Below the pieces are notes generated by a model. It was not told where the DNA came from. It saw only the letters and a list, made by a program, of their open reading frames with translations, and ran no database searches. Position numbers and translations under genes: made by a program. A stretch of 64,000 bases of DNA from Lachnospiraceae bacterium (GTDB lineage Bacteria > Bacillota > Clostridia > Lachnospirales > Lachnospiraceae). The stretch's first letter is position 1; each line of letters begins with the position of its first letter. Shown here in pieces: positions 53,093 through 60,892 of this stretch. The stretch covers positions 62,001-126,000 of the forward strand of contig SVEC01000003.1 of the NCBI GenBank assembly GCA_015057555.1, written 5' to 3'.

Positions 53093-53755
53093 ATGCAGTA
53101 TGTATTATCATTTTTGGAGGGAATAATTACGTTTATTTCCCCTTGCATATTACCTATGATACCTGTATACATTACCTACTTTGCAAATGGTGAGGAGAAC
53201 AAGAAGAAAACTGTAGCCAACGCCCTTGGCTTTGCTCTAGGTTTTACTATAGTATTTGTTTCTTTAGGAGCCTTTGCCGGCTTTTTAGGTGGTCTTTTGA
53301 TAAAGTACGAAACTGTTGTAAATATAATAACCGGACTTGTGGTAGTTATATTTGGACTTAACTTTATGGGTGTGTTAAGGGTTGGATTTCTTAATCAGAC
53401 TAAGAAGGCAGATGTGGAGGTGAAAAGCACAGGCTTTGGTGGAACAGTGTTGTTTGGCATTGTGTTTTCCATAGGCTGGACTCCTTGTGTGGGAGCCTTT
53501 CTTGGTTCTGCATTAATGCTTGCTTCCCAGCAGGGAACTGCCCTTCAGGGAATACTTATGCTAGTACTCTATTCAGTGGGACTTGGCATACCATTTGTAC
53601 TAAGTGCAGTGCTAATTGATAGATTGAAAGCTCTGTTTGATGCCATAAAGAGAAATTATAGAATCATCAATATAGTATCAGGTGGATTGCTAGTGGTCAT
53701 CGGTATTATGATGATGACTGGGTTGTTTGCTTATGTGGTGAGATTGTTTAGCTAA
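53093..53755 (+). CDS. ccdA: CcdA-type thiol-disulfide transporter
   Basis: A 220-residue protein with six membrane helices that carries electrons from cytosolic thioredoxin to outside thiol proteins. The two essential Cys-Pro blocks are FISPCILPMIPVY (about residue 20) and GWTPCVGAFLGSA (about 138), each in a membrane helix as in CcdA/DsbD. It begins 9 bases after trxB, and the TlpA-like gene follows after 36 bases. CcdA is used in cytochrome c biogenesis and, in sporulators, in spore cortex synthesis; no cytochrome c genes are in this window. Confidence 0.93.
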   Translation: MQYVLSFLEGIITFISPCILPMIPVYITYFANGEENKKKTVANALGFALGFTIVFVSLGAFAGFLGGLLIKYETVVNIITGLVVVIFGLNFMGVLRVGFLNQTKKADVEVKSTGFGGTVLFGIVFSIGWTPCVGAFLGSALMLASQQGTALQGILMLVLYSVGLGIPFVLSAVLIDRLKALFDAIKRNYRIINIVSGGLLVVIGIMMMTGLFAYVVRLFS

Positions 53756-53791
53756 GTTCTATATAGTATAGCAACTACTAGGAGGAGCAAT

Positions 53792-54409
53792 ATGAATAAA
53801 TATTTAAAATTTATACTACTTGCGGTAATTATTGTGGCGGGCTTTGTAGGAATCAAGCTGGTGTACGATAATTTAAGCAAGGATTACAAGCCTGAAAATG
53901 GTTTGGTGGTGGAGGATACATCTACAGAGACTACTGAGACTAATGCTACAACTGACACGGAGGCTGCCAAGGAGGAAGACGCTGACGAAGTAGCTAAAGC
54001 TATAGACTTTACAGTTCAGGATAGGGATGGAAATTCTGTGGATTTATATTCTAAAATTGGCAAACCTATTGTAATTAATTTTTGGGCAAGCTGGTGCTCT
54101 CCTTGTAAGGCAGAGTTGCCAGACTTCCAATTGGCATATGAAGAGTACGGTCAGGAAGTGGAATTTATGATGGTTAATCTGACTGATGGTAGAAGCGAAA
54201 CTGTGGAGGGTGCTTCTGGATTTATAAATGCTCAGGGATATACATTTCCTGTTTACTTTGATGTAAATCAGGAGGGGGCAATGGCTTACTATGTAGCAAG
54301 CATACCCACCACCTATTTTATAGACGCTGATGGTAATATAGTGGCCTATGCCCAGGGAATGTTAGATTATGATACCCTAAAGCAGGGGATTGATATGATA
54401 ACAGAATAG
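53792..54409 (+). CDS. TlpA/ResA-like membrane-anchored thioredoxin
   Basis: A 205-residue protein with an N-terminal membrane anchor (residues 5-22, FILLAVIIVAGFVGIKLVY), an acidic linker rich in Thr/Glu (TSTETTETNATTD), and a thioredoxin domain from about residue 70. The active site is FWASWCSPCKAELPDF and the cis-Pro is in SIPTTYFID. It is presumably the outer acceptor of electrons from CcdA and TrxB encoded upstream, reducing disulfides in exported proteins. A clear terminator follows. Confidence 0.92.
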   Translation: MNKYLKFILLAVIIVAGFVGIKLVYDNLSKDYKPENGLVVEDTSTETTETNATTDTEAAKEEDADEVAKAIDFTVQDRDGNSVDLYSKIGKPIVINFWASWCSPCKAELPDFQLAYEEYGQEVEFMMVNLTDGRSETVEGASGFINAQGYTFPVYFDVNQEGAMAYYVASIPTTYFIDADGNIVAYAQGMLDYDTLKQGIDMITE

Positions 54410-54431
54410 TTAGAAAATGTAACTATAATGT

Positions 54432-54469
54432 AAAAATCAAAGGGAGTAGATTGTCCCTTTGATTTTTTT
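54432..54469 (+). terminator. Intrinsic terminator after the thiol-relay operon
   Basis: AAAAATCAAAGGGA (54432-54445), 8-base loop, TCCCTTTGATTTTT (54454-54467), then more T residues. Confidence 0.88.
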
Positions 54470-54539
54470 TGAACAAAAGTTATTAGTTAGTGAGAAAAAA
54501 TGGATTACCCATTCGTTTATATAGTAGGAGGATAAAAAA

Positions 54540-55007
54540 ATGGATAAAAATTACTTTGCAAAGCTAATAGAGAATTATTCAGATGTCTTATTTCGTTGTG
54601 CTTATTCCTACTGTAAAAATAAACAGGATGCGGAGGATATAGTGCAGGAAGCATTTTTTAAATGTTTAAAAAGGAATCCTTCTTTTGTAGATGATAGTCA
54701 CGAAAAAGCTTGGCTAATACGAGTTGCCATTAATCTGGCAAAGGATCTGCAAAAAACCTATTGGCATCGAAATGTTCAAGAATTAACAGAGACTATAGTT
54801 GATTCATCCTGTAGTGATGAGAATATCTATCAATTGATTCAGCAATTGCCTGCAAAGTATAGAATTATAATTCAATTACATTATCAAGAGGGATATAAGA
54901 TAAAGGAGATTGCAGAAATTCTTCACAAAAGAGAATCTACTATAGGGAATCAGTTGTCAAGAGCTAGAAACCTATTAAAGAAAATGTATGAGGAGGAAGA
55001 AAGATGA
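54540..55007 (+). CDS. ECF-type RNA polymerase sigma factor
   Basis: A 155-residue sigma-70 family ECF factor. Region 2 is RCAYSYCKNKQDAEDIVQEAF (about residues 18-38, with the DAEDIVQEAF core), and region 4 is LPAKYRIIIQLHYQEGYKIK and EIAEILHKRESTIGNQLSRARNLL at the C-terminus. ATG at 54540 follows TAGGAGGAT. It overlaps the start of the next gene (ATGA), which looks like its membrane anti-sigma factor, and a secreted protein follows: a typical autoregulated ECF operon. I do not see a good housekeeping promoter directly upstream, consistent with control by the sigma factor itself. Confidence 0.92.
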   Translation: MDKNYFAKLIENYSDVLFRCAYSYCKNKQDAEDIVQEAFFKCLKRNPSFVDDSHEKAWLIRVAINLAKDLQKTYWHRNVQELTETIVDSSCSDENIYQLIQQLPAKYRIIIQLHYQEGYKIKEIAEILHKRESTIGNQLSRARNLLKKMYEEEER

Positions 55008-55588
55008 GGTCTTCTAATGTAGTTGATGATTTTTTGGATAACACATTTTGTAAATATAAAATTGAGTTATCTGATGACAAAAAAGAAGAAATTATAAATT
55101 GCTATAACAAAAAGAGAAGCTATACATCAATCGGGAAAAGAATATTGATATTCAATATTTGTATGATTATATTCTATATTGTGATAACTCCTGTAACTGC
55201 CTATGCGGCTGTAAAGATAGGCAGTATGTTATATGAAGCAATTCAAGAAAAAGTTGAAAATGCAGAATTATCAGAAGATGATATTCAAATGATAATTGAT
55301 GCAAATGGACTGGTAGAAAATTTTGATAATGTAGAATTTATTAATAATTTAAATGAACTGCAGGTTAATGAAAATGGACAGACTTATGGACCGGATATTT
55401 TAAATGCAGACCTGATAGCTGTTATCTCTGATCAAGGAGAGGAGGGATATGTATATAGAGAAGAGCTATATGATGAGGCTCCAAAGACACCTGAAGAGGC
55501 GATTAGTACGAATGGGGAGGTGATAGTAATAAAAGTGTATTTGTCGGATGGTATTACAGAGATAGGAACTTTTACCGTAGGTAGATAG
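55004..55588 (+). CDS. Putative anti-sigma factor with one TM helix and a C-terminal module shared with its neighbour
   Basis: A 194-residue protein whose start overlaps the sigma-factor stop by 4 bases. A short N-terminal cytosolic part is followed by a membrane helix at about residues 46-68 (ILIFNICMIIFYIVITPVTA) and an outer domain. The last 70 residues (PDILNADLIAVISDQGEEGYVYREELYDEA, continuing with TPEEAI and DGITEIGTFTVG) match the end of the following gene. No zinc-binding anti-sigma HxxxCxxC motif is seen, so it may be a different class. Anti-sigma function is inferred from operon position and topology. Confidence 0.7.
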   Translation: MRSSNVVDDFLDNTFCKYKIELSDDKKEEIINCYNKKRSYTSIGKRILIFNICMIIFYIVITPVTAYAAVKIGSMLYEAIQEKVENAELSEDDIQMIIDANGLVENFDNVEFINNLNELQVNENGQTYGPDILNADLIAVISDQGEEGYVYREELYDEAPKTPEEAISTNGEVIVIKVYLSDGITEIGTFTVGR

Positions 55589-55598
55589 GAGAATGCGT

Positions 55599-56333
55599 AT
55601 GAAAAAAAGAATAGTGAGTATTATGTTAATATTATTATTGGTATGTGTACCAAGTATTGTTGCTTATGCTGACACAGTTTCAGGTAGTTATTTGTATGCA
55701 ACAGTATATAATTATCAATACCAATTTAATTCAACAGCATCAGCTCAGACTGGAAGTGTATGGTCTCATGCAAATATAAAATGTACTCAAAGTGTGAATG
55801 TTCCAGCTGGTTACATGGGAGCTTATGCTAGACTGTATAATGAAAGTGGAACTTTAGTTAAGGCTTCAGGTTGGTCATATAATTCTTCAGCATGTGCAGG
55901 AATAGGTATTATGACCCCTAGCTATTATACTAGTAGTGGAACATATTATGGGCATGGACAAGTAAGAATGTATAATGGTAATGGTTATGCAAATTATAAC
56001 ACAACAAAATCACCATACATCCAAGGAAGAAGTATACCTTCTAATGATTTTGATGTATTATACGGTTTAAATAAAAATAATGAAGTCTATGGCTCGGAAT
56101 TATTTCTATTAGAATTAGATATTACACCTGATTTAATTCAAGCAGAAGGCGATAATGGGGAAGTAGGTTATGTGAAATATGAAGATTTAAATGAAGATAT
56201 TCCAAGTGATCCAGAAGAGGCGATAGAGTATCAAAACAGTTTGCCTGAAAGTAGGGTAATACCTATATATGATGTGGATGGGGAAACAGTTATAGATACA
56301 TTTACAATATACTATAACTGTATAGAAGAGTAA
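55599..56333 (+). CDS. Secreted protein, probable ECF target
   Basis: A 244-residue protein with a classic signal peptide (MKKRIVSIMLILLLVCVPSIVAYA, cleavage near AYA-DT). The mature part begins with a Tyr/Ser/Gly-rich domain of about 130 residues (VPAGYMGAYARLYNESGTLV, SSGTYYGHGQVRMYNGNGY), and ends with the module shared with the anti-sigma-like protein (TPDLIQAEGDNGEVGYVKYE, then DPEEAIEY and TVIDTFTIYY). I placed the start at 55599, seven bases after AGGAG, not at 55593. It may be the ligand or sensor part of the sigma system or a surface product under its control. Confidence 0.72.
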   Translation: MKKRIVSIMLILLLVCVPSIVAYADTVSGSYLYATVYNYQYQFNSTASAQTGSVWSHANIKCTQSVNVPAGYMGAYARLYNESGTLVKASGWSYNSSACAGIGIMTPSYYTSSGTYYGHGQVRMYNGNGYANYNTTKSPYIQGRSIPSNDFDVLYGLNKNNEVYGSELFLLELDITPDLIQAEGDNGEVGYVKYEDLNEDIPSDPEEAIEYQNSLPESRVIPIYDVDGETVIDTFTIYYNCIEE

Positions 56334-56362
56334 CGAAGACAAAAATATCATAAAGTGTAATG

Positions 56363-56406
56363 AAAAAGCATACCTTGTAACAAGAACGTACAGGGTATGC
56401 TTTTTT
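56363..56406 (+). terminator. Terminator-like hairpin that runs into the spoIIID start
   Basis: AAAAAGCATACCTTGTA (56363-56379) pairs with TACAGGGTATGCTTTTTT (56389-56406) with one G-T pair. The T-tract ends directly at the spoIIID ATG (56407), and the only AGGG that could be its ribosome binding site is in the right arm. It can end the ECF operon and at the same time hide the spoIIID translation signal. Confidence 0.75.
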
Positions 56407-56658
56407 ATGAGAACGTATATTGAGGAGAGGGCTATGGCAATAGCTGCTTACATAATTGAGGAGAGTGCCACCGTTAGACAGGCAGCTAAAAAATTTGGAG
56501 TTAGTAAATCTACCGTGCATAAGGATGTGTCGGAGCGTTTAGAGTACATTAACAGAGCACAGGCTAAAGAGGTAAGGAAAATATTGGATGTAAATAAGGC
56601 AGAGAGACATATTAGAGGTGGGCTTGCCACTAAGGAAAAATACTCCAGAGAGTTTTAG
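56407..56658 (+). CDS. spoIIID: Sporulation transcriptional regulator SpoIIID
   Basis: An 83-residue helix-turn-helix regulator. The whole length matches SpoIIID: MRTYIEERAMAIAAYIIEE, then VRQAAKKFGVSKSTVHKDVS (HTH), then LDVNKAERHIRGGLATKEKY with the basic C-terminal helix. In sporulating Clostridia it controls mother-cell genes with sigma-E and sigma-K. Here it may be kept in an organism that does not sporulate well; the window has no other spo gene. The start at 56407 is needed for full homology, although an ATG at 56434 has a nicer GAGGAGAGG upstream. The ribosome binding site appears to be buried in a hairpin. Confidence 0.92.
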   Translation: MRTYIEERAMAIAAYIIEESATVRQAAKKFGVSKSTVHKDVSERLEYINRAQAKEVRKILDVNKAERHIRGGLATKEKYSREF

Positions 56659-56659
56659 A

Positions 56660-56688
56660 TTGCACTTGCAAGGCTTTCGTATTATAAT
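56660..56688 (+). promoter_or_regulatory. Sigma-A-type promoter of the SbcD/SbcC-like operon
   Basis: TTGCAC (56660-56665), 17-base spacer, TATAAT (56683-56688). The start codon of the metallophosphoesterase is at 56723. Confidence 0.78.
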
Positions 56689-56722
56689 GTATGGAGATTA
56701 ACTATGCAGGTAGGTGCAAGGG

Positions 56723-57790
56723 ATGAAATTTTTACATATAGCTGACGTGCATATCGGAGCTACTCCTGACAAGGATAAAATGTGGGGAGGAAGAAGAGGA
56801 GACGAGATATACGACAGCTTTAAGAAAATTATAAAGATATGTGAGGAACAACAGGTGGATTTGCTGCTTATAGCAGGAGATCTTTTTAATGCACCTCCAA
56901 CTATCCAGCAGCTTAGAGAGCTGGACTATCAGCTTAGACTTATGAATGGTACCAAGACAATACTTATAGCTGGTAACCACGATTACATAGAGGAGGGCTC
57001 TCCTTGGGAGAAGTATCACTTTGAGTCGGACTTAGTTATTATGCCTAGGGATAGAGCTGCAAATGTATATATTGAGGATTTGAATGTTTGTGTAACAGGC
57101 TATAGCTATGGTAGACCAGAGTATACAGAGAGAATCCTCGAGAGACTTAGACCAGGAAAAGAGGGTGCCTACAATATTCTTTTAGGACATGGTGGAGATA
57201 AGACTCATATGCCATTTTCTAAGGAAAAGCTTGCCAGCCTGGGCTTTGATTATGTGGCATTAGGTCACATCCATAAGCCAGCACATCTGGTTAAGAATAA
57301 GATGGCATTTTCAGGCTCCCTAGAACCTCTTGACCACACTGAAACTGGAAGAAGAGGTTACATATTAGGTGAGCTAAGTGGAGCTGGAAACACTCTGATA
57401 CAATGGGTTCCATGTAACAGACGAAGCTACATTAATATGACCCTTGAGCTTACACCAGATATAGTAAATGCTGAGATAATCGATAATATTAAAGACGAGA
57501 TAGAAAGAATCGGTGCAGACAATATATTCAAGATTAATCTAAATGGTTGCATAGACAGTAACCTGCAGATTAATCTAAGTGGTCTATATAGAGAGTATAA
57601 TATATTTGAGGTTAATGATAACACCCACTACAATTATGATATAGGTGAGTTACTCACTGTGAATGAAAACAACCTATTGGGAAGATTTATAAAGACTCTG
57701 TCAGATGAGGAAAGCTTAGAATCACCTGAGATAAGGGAGAGAGCTATGAAGTATGGTATAGAGGCTCTTCTTGGAATTGGAGAAAACTAA
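56723..57790 (+). CDS. Metallophosphoesterase, SbcD/Mre11-like (YhaO type)
   Basis: A 355-residue calcineurin-like phosphoesterase. Metal-binding motifs in order: LHIADVHIG (D, H), LLIAGDLFNAPPT (GD), IAGNHDYIEEGS (GNHD) and LLGHGG, then ALGHIHKPAH (GHxH). It would act with the ATPase in the next gene as a nuclease-ATPase pair on DNA ends, as SbcCD/Mre11-Rad50 or Bacillus YhaO/YhaN. ATG 56723 was preferred over GTG 56714. Its stop overlaps the start of the next gene in TAATG, so they are tightly coupled. Confidence 0.9.
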   Translation: MKFLHIADVHIGATPDKDKMWGGRRGDEIYDSFKKIIKICEEQQVDLLLIAGDLFNAPPTIQQLRELDYQLRLMNGTKTILIAGNHDYIEEGSPWEKYHFESDLVIMPRDRAANVYIEDLNVCVTGYSYGRPEYTERILERLRPGKEGAYNILLGHGGDKTHMPFSKEKLASLGFDYVALGHIHKPAHLVKNKMAFSGSLEPLDHTETGRRGYILGELSGAGNTLIQWVPCNRRSYINMTLELTPDIVNAEIIDNIKDEIERIGADNIFKINLNGCIDSNLQINLSGLYREYNIFEVNDNTHYNYDIGELLTVNENNLLGRFIKTLSDEESLESPEIRERAMKYGIEALLGIGEN

Positions 57791-59487
57791 TGTATTTAAG
57801 TAAGTTACTGCTTAAGGATTTTGGAAAATTTAATAATAAGGAAATAGACCTGAAGCCGGGGCTAAACCTAATCTATGGCGGTAATGAAGCTGGCAAGACT
57901 ACCATTAAGGACTTTATAGTAGGTATGCTTTATGGTATGGAGAAGGCTAGAGGACTAAAGGCAAGATTTGATGACTACGAGCTTAGAAAACCGCTTAGTG
58001 GTAGAGGATTTTCAGGTAAGGCATACATTAAGAAGGATGACAGGAATTACTTCGTAGAGAGAAGCTTTTTAAGACATAACAGAAGAGTAACAGCTATGGA
58101 TATTAATTCCGGCAAGGAATTAGACCTTAGAAATACTAATACTCTTCAGGGTGAGCTTTTTGATGTGGATAAGAATACATACCAGAATACTCTTTGCATA
58201 GGAGAGCATGGAGCAGCGCCAGGCAAGGAACTTGCAGCGGATATGGGTAACTATCTGGCAAATCTTTCTACAACAGGCTCTGCTGATATTGACAAGGATA
58301 GGGCTATTGAAAGACTTAAAGCAGAGAAGAAAAAGTACGATACAAAACCATGTAAGGCAAAGGTAGATATTATATCAGATGAACTTTTGGCATTTGAGAA
58401 AATAGATGACGAGATAAAGGAAATACGTGGACAGATATCTGAGGTTGAACAGGAATTTGCCATGGAAACTGCCAGAAGAAAAAGAGAGGCACGTAAGCTT
58501 ATTGAATCAGAAAAGGGTACCACCTATGAGGAGAATGAAGAGCTTAACGATAGTATGGATGAGCTGGCAAAGAAGGCGGTATTTCTAGATGCGGATTTAA
58601 TTAAGGATTATAAAAAGGAGTTACCTCTTACAGACAGAGTTTGGTTTATCTTACTTACGGGAGTGTTTGTAGTTGCGGTGATTGCAGCTATGGTATATAT
58701 TCTTCCTTTTGAGAATAGCGTGAGACAGCTATTTATTATCTGTACTATATTATTTGTATTGGTAACTATAGTGGAGGGTATGTATGCCAAGGGTATGCTA
58801 AATGGCGATATATATACCCCTACTGAGGAAGAATTTAAGAAGATGATTTATGACCTGGAGCGTAAGCAGGAAACCTTTGAAGAGGTTGAGATTGATATGA
58901 CCTTTGCCAGGGAATTCCTAGATAAGAAGGCAGAGCTTTTGGCTGTAGAAAAGGAGCTTCTAGATAAAAAGGAGCGAAGAAGCCAATTAGAGGAGGAGCT
59001 TGCTACTGCCAATGAAAGGATAGCCCAGCTAGAACAGGAGAATCATGTAATCAATCTTGCTATCAATACCATTAATCAGGTATCAGCAGAAATTCATGGG
59101 GACTTAGGCTTCTTGATTAATGACAATATATCAGACATAGTGTCAAAGATTACTAATGGCAAATATAAGGATGTTCGTATGGATGAAAAGCTTCACGTTA
59201 TGGTTAAGGATGAGGATTCCTACGTGGGTATAGAGTACCTAAGCGCAGGCACCATAGAGCAGATATACCTAGCGGTACGTCTTAGCGTAGCCAGACTTTT
59301 ATGCAGGGACAAGATGCCGCTTATTATAGATGACATCTTTACTGCCTATGATGAGACTAGACTAGTAAATACCTTGGATTGTCTTAAGACCATAGATACA
59401 GAGCAGATAATATTGCTCACTGGAAATCCACATATTGGAGATATGCTAGATGATCTTGATATGGATTACAACTATGTGGAGCTTTAA
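57790..59487 (+). CDS. AAA ATPase, SbcC/Rad50-like with internal TM helices (YhaN type)
   Basis: A 565-residue SMC-like ATPase. Walker A is YGGNEAGKTTIKDF (about residue 30); the C-terminal half has the signature YLSAGTIEQIYLAVRLSVAR (about 478) and Walker B PLIIDDIFTAYDE (about 515). The short coiled coil (residues 190-275 and 355-425) is interrupted by two membrane helices (about 285-303 and 313-331), a trait of YhaN relatives, not of classical SbcC. It is only about half as long as SbcC. The partner metallophosphoesterase is upstream. The pair may process DNA ends at the membrane; this location is inferred from the helices. Confidence 0.88.
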   Translation: MYLSKLLLKDFGKFNNKEIDLKPGLNLIYGGNEAGKTTIKDFIVGMLYGMEKARGLKARFDDYELRKPLSGRGFSGKAYIKKDDRNYFVERSFLRHNRRVTAMDINSGKELDLRNTNTLQGELFDVDKNTYQNTLCIGEHGAAPGKELAADMGNYLANLSTTGSADIDKDRAIERLKAEKKKYDTKPCKAKVDIISDELLAFEKIDDEIKEIRGQISEVEQEFAMETARRKREARKLIESEKGTTYEENEELNDSMDELAKKAVFLDADLIKDYKKELPLTDRVWFILLTGVFVVAVIAAMVYILPFENSVRQLFIICTILFVLVTIVEGMYAKGMLNGDIYTPTEEEFKKMIYDLERKQETFEEVEIDMTFAREFLDKKAELLAVEKELLDKKERRSQLEEELATANERIAQLEQENHVINLAINTINQVSAEIHGDLGFLINDNISDIVSKITNGKYKDVRMDEKLHVMVKDEDSYVGIEYLSAGTIEQIYLAVRLSVARLLCRDKMPLIIDDIFTAYDETRLVNTLDCLKTIDTEQIILLTGNPHIGDMLDDLDMDYNYVEL

Positions 59488-59502
59488 AAAATAGTGTTCA
59501 TA

Positions 59503-59633
59503 ATAAAAAGAATGTGCCAATACACTATATTCCGACCGCGACAGTGGTCGGGACTAAGCTGACCGTCTTAAGTGTCAGCGTGGACCGACCCTAGGCAGGT
59601 CGGCCAGTAGTGATACTTGCACATTCTTTTTAT
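59503..59633. ncRNA. Cloverleaf-like structured intergenic region (terminator or small RNA)
   Basis: A perfect 15-bp closing stem (59503-59517 with 59619-59633, ATAAAAAGAATGTGC) encloses three stable stem-loops: CCGACC/GGTCGG at 59532-59551, GCTGAC/GTCAGC at 59558-59579 and CCGACC/GGTCGG at 59585-59603. Stems one and three are the same 6-bp sequence. The A/T ends of the closing stem make it a bidirectional terminator for the convergent genes on either side, but the three internal stem-loops are more than a terminator needs. No known RNA family recognised. Confidence 0.55.
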
Positions 59634-59665
59634 ATGGATACGTCCGGGTAACTAAAGAAAATTCC

Positions 59666-60874
59666 CTAGTCAACCACTGGTGCCTTATAGTTATCTGTAA
59701 TTGTTCCGTTCTTCTTGTACTCAGCAATTCTAGACTGAATTCTCTCAGTCTGGTCAATAAGGTGACTGATAGAAGAATTGTGATTTAAGTGGTCAATAAG
59801 TATTGCAATATACTTGCTCATATCAGCTGACTCGTACCATGGACGGCTGAAAAGCTCTGGCATCTGGTAAGTAAGGTTAGTGGTGATAACCTTCTCAATG
59901 ATGCCCTCCTTGTGAGCTTTATCAAATATCTCAAGACCAGCAGTGAAAAGACCGAAGGTAGCAAGAGCATAAACTCTATTTGCCTTTCTGTCCTTAAGCT
60001 GTTTAGCCACATCAAGCATACTTTCGCCAGACGCGATCATGTCATCCATAATGATAACATCCTTGCCTTCTACGTCATCACCTAAGAACTCGTGAGCTAC
60101 GATTGGGTTCTTACCATTTACGATGGTAGTGTAATCTCTTCTCTTGTAGAACATACCTACATCCACGCCTAAGTGGTTAGCGAAGTAGATAGCTCTGTTC
60201 ATAGCACCCTCATCTGGACTGATAACCATCATATGGTCACTGTCGAGCTTAAGATCTGGTGTAGTTCTAAGAAGAGTCTTAATGAACTGGTAGGTAGGCA
60301 TAATGTTTTCGAAACCGCTGTAAGGTATAGCATTCTGAACACGTGGGTCATGAGCATCAAAGGTAATGATGTTGTCGATGCCAAGTGATACAAGCTCCTG
60401 AAGTGCGATGGCACAGTCAAGTGACTCTCTGCTTGAACGCTTGTGCTGTCTGCTCTCATATAAGAAAGGCATAATAACAGTGATTCTATTTGCTTTACCA
60501 CCAATAGCTGCGATAACACGCTTTAAATCTGCATAGTGGTCATCTGGTGACATCATATTCTCCTGACCACAAATCTTGTACTTAATGCTGTGGTTAACAA
60601 CATCCACAAGAAGATAAAGGTCAGTACCTCTAACTGACTCTGAAAGAGTTCCCTTTGCCTCACCTGAACCAAATCTTGGACAGCAGGATTTAATGATATA
60701 AGAATCCTTCTCATAGCCTGCAAATGTAAGAGTGTCCTTATGCTCATTGTGTCTTTCTGCTCTCCAACGAGCGATATAGCTGTCAACCTTTTCTCCAATA
60801 GCTGTGATGCTCTGGAGAGGAATAATTCCCAGCTTTCCTACAGGTAAGTTAATAAGGTTACTTGAATCTGGCAT
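59666..60874 (-). CDS. prs: Ribose-phosphate pyrophosphokinase (PRPP synthetase)
   Basis: Makes PRPP from ribose 5-phosphate and ATP. At 402 residues it is longer than usual (about 315) and has an N-terminal extension of about 50 residues and internal inserts. Motifs seen: MPFLYESRQHKRSSRESLDC (ATP/catalytic region), FDAHDPRVQNAIPYSGFENI, MVISPDEGAMNRAIYFA, YKRRDY, and the PRPP loop DVIIMDDMIASGESM, which is a slightly changed VVDDMIDTAGT. This is the long form common in Lachnospiraceae. It is 19 bases downstream of the DnaI-type gene on the same strand, with GGAGGAAATATC before the ATG. Confidence 0.9.
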   Translation of the reverse strand: MPDSSNLINLPVGKLGIIPLQSITAIGEKVDSYIARWRAERHNEHKDTLTFAGYEKDSYIIKSCCPRFGSGEAKGTLSESVRGTDLYLLVDVVNHSIKYKICGQENMMSPDDHYADLKRVIAAIGGKANRITVIMPFLYESRQHKRSSRESLDCAIALQELVSLGIDNIITFDAHDPRVQNAIPYSGFENIMPTYQFIKTLLRTTPDLKLDSDHMMVISPDEGAMNRAIYFANHLGVDVGMFYKRRDYTTIVNGKNPIVAHEFLGDDVEGKDVIIMDDMIASGESMLDVAKQLKDRKANRVYALATFGLFTAGLEIFDKAHKEGIIEKVITTNLTYQMPELFSRPWYESADMSKYIAILIDHLNHNSSISHLIDQTERIQSRIAEYKKNGTITDNYKAPVVD

Positions 60875-60892
60875 GATATTTCCTCCAATGTG

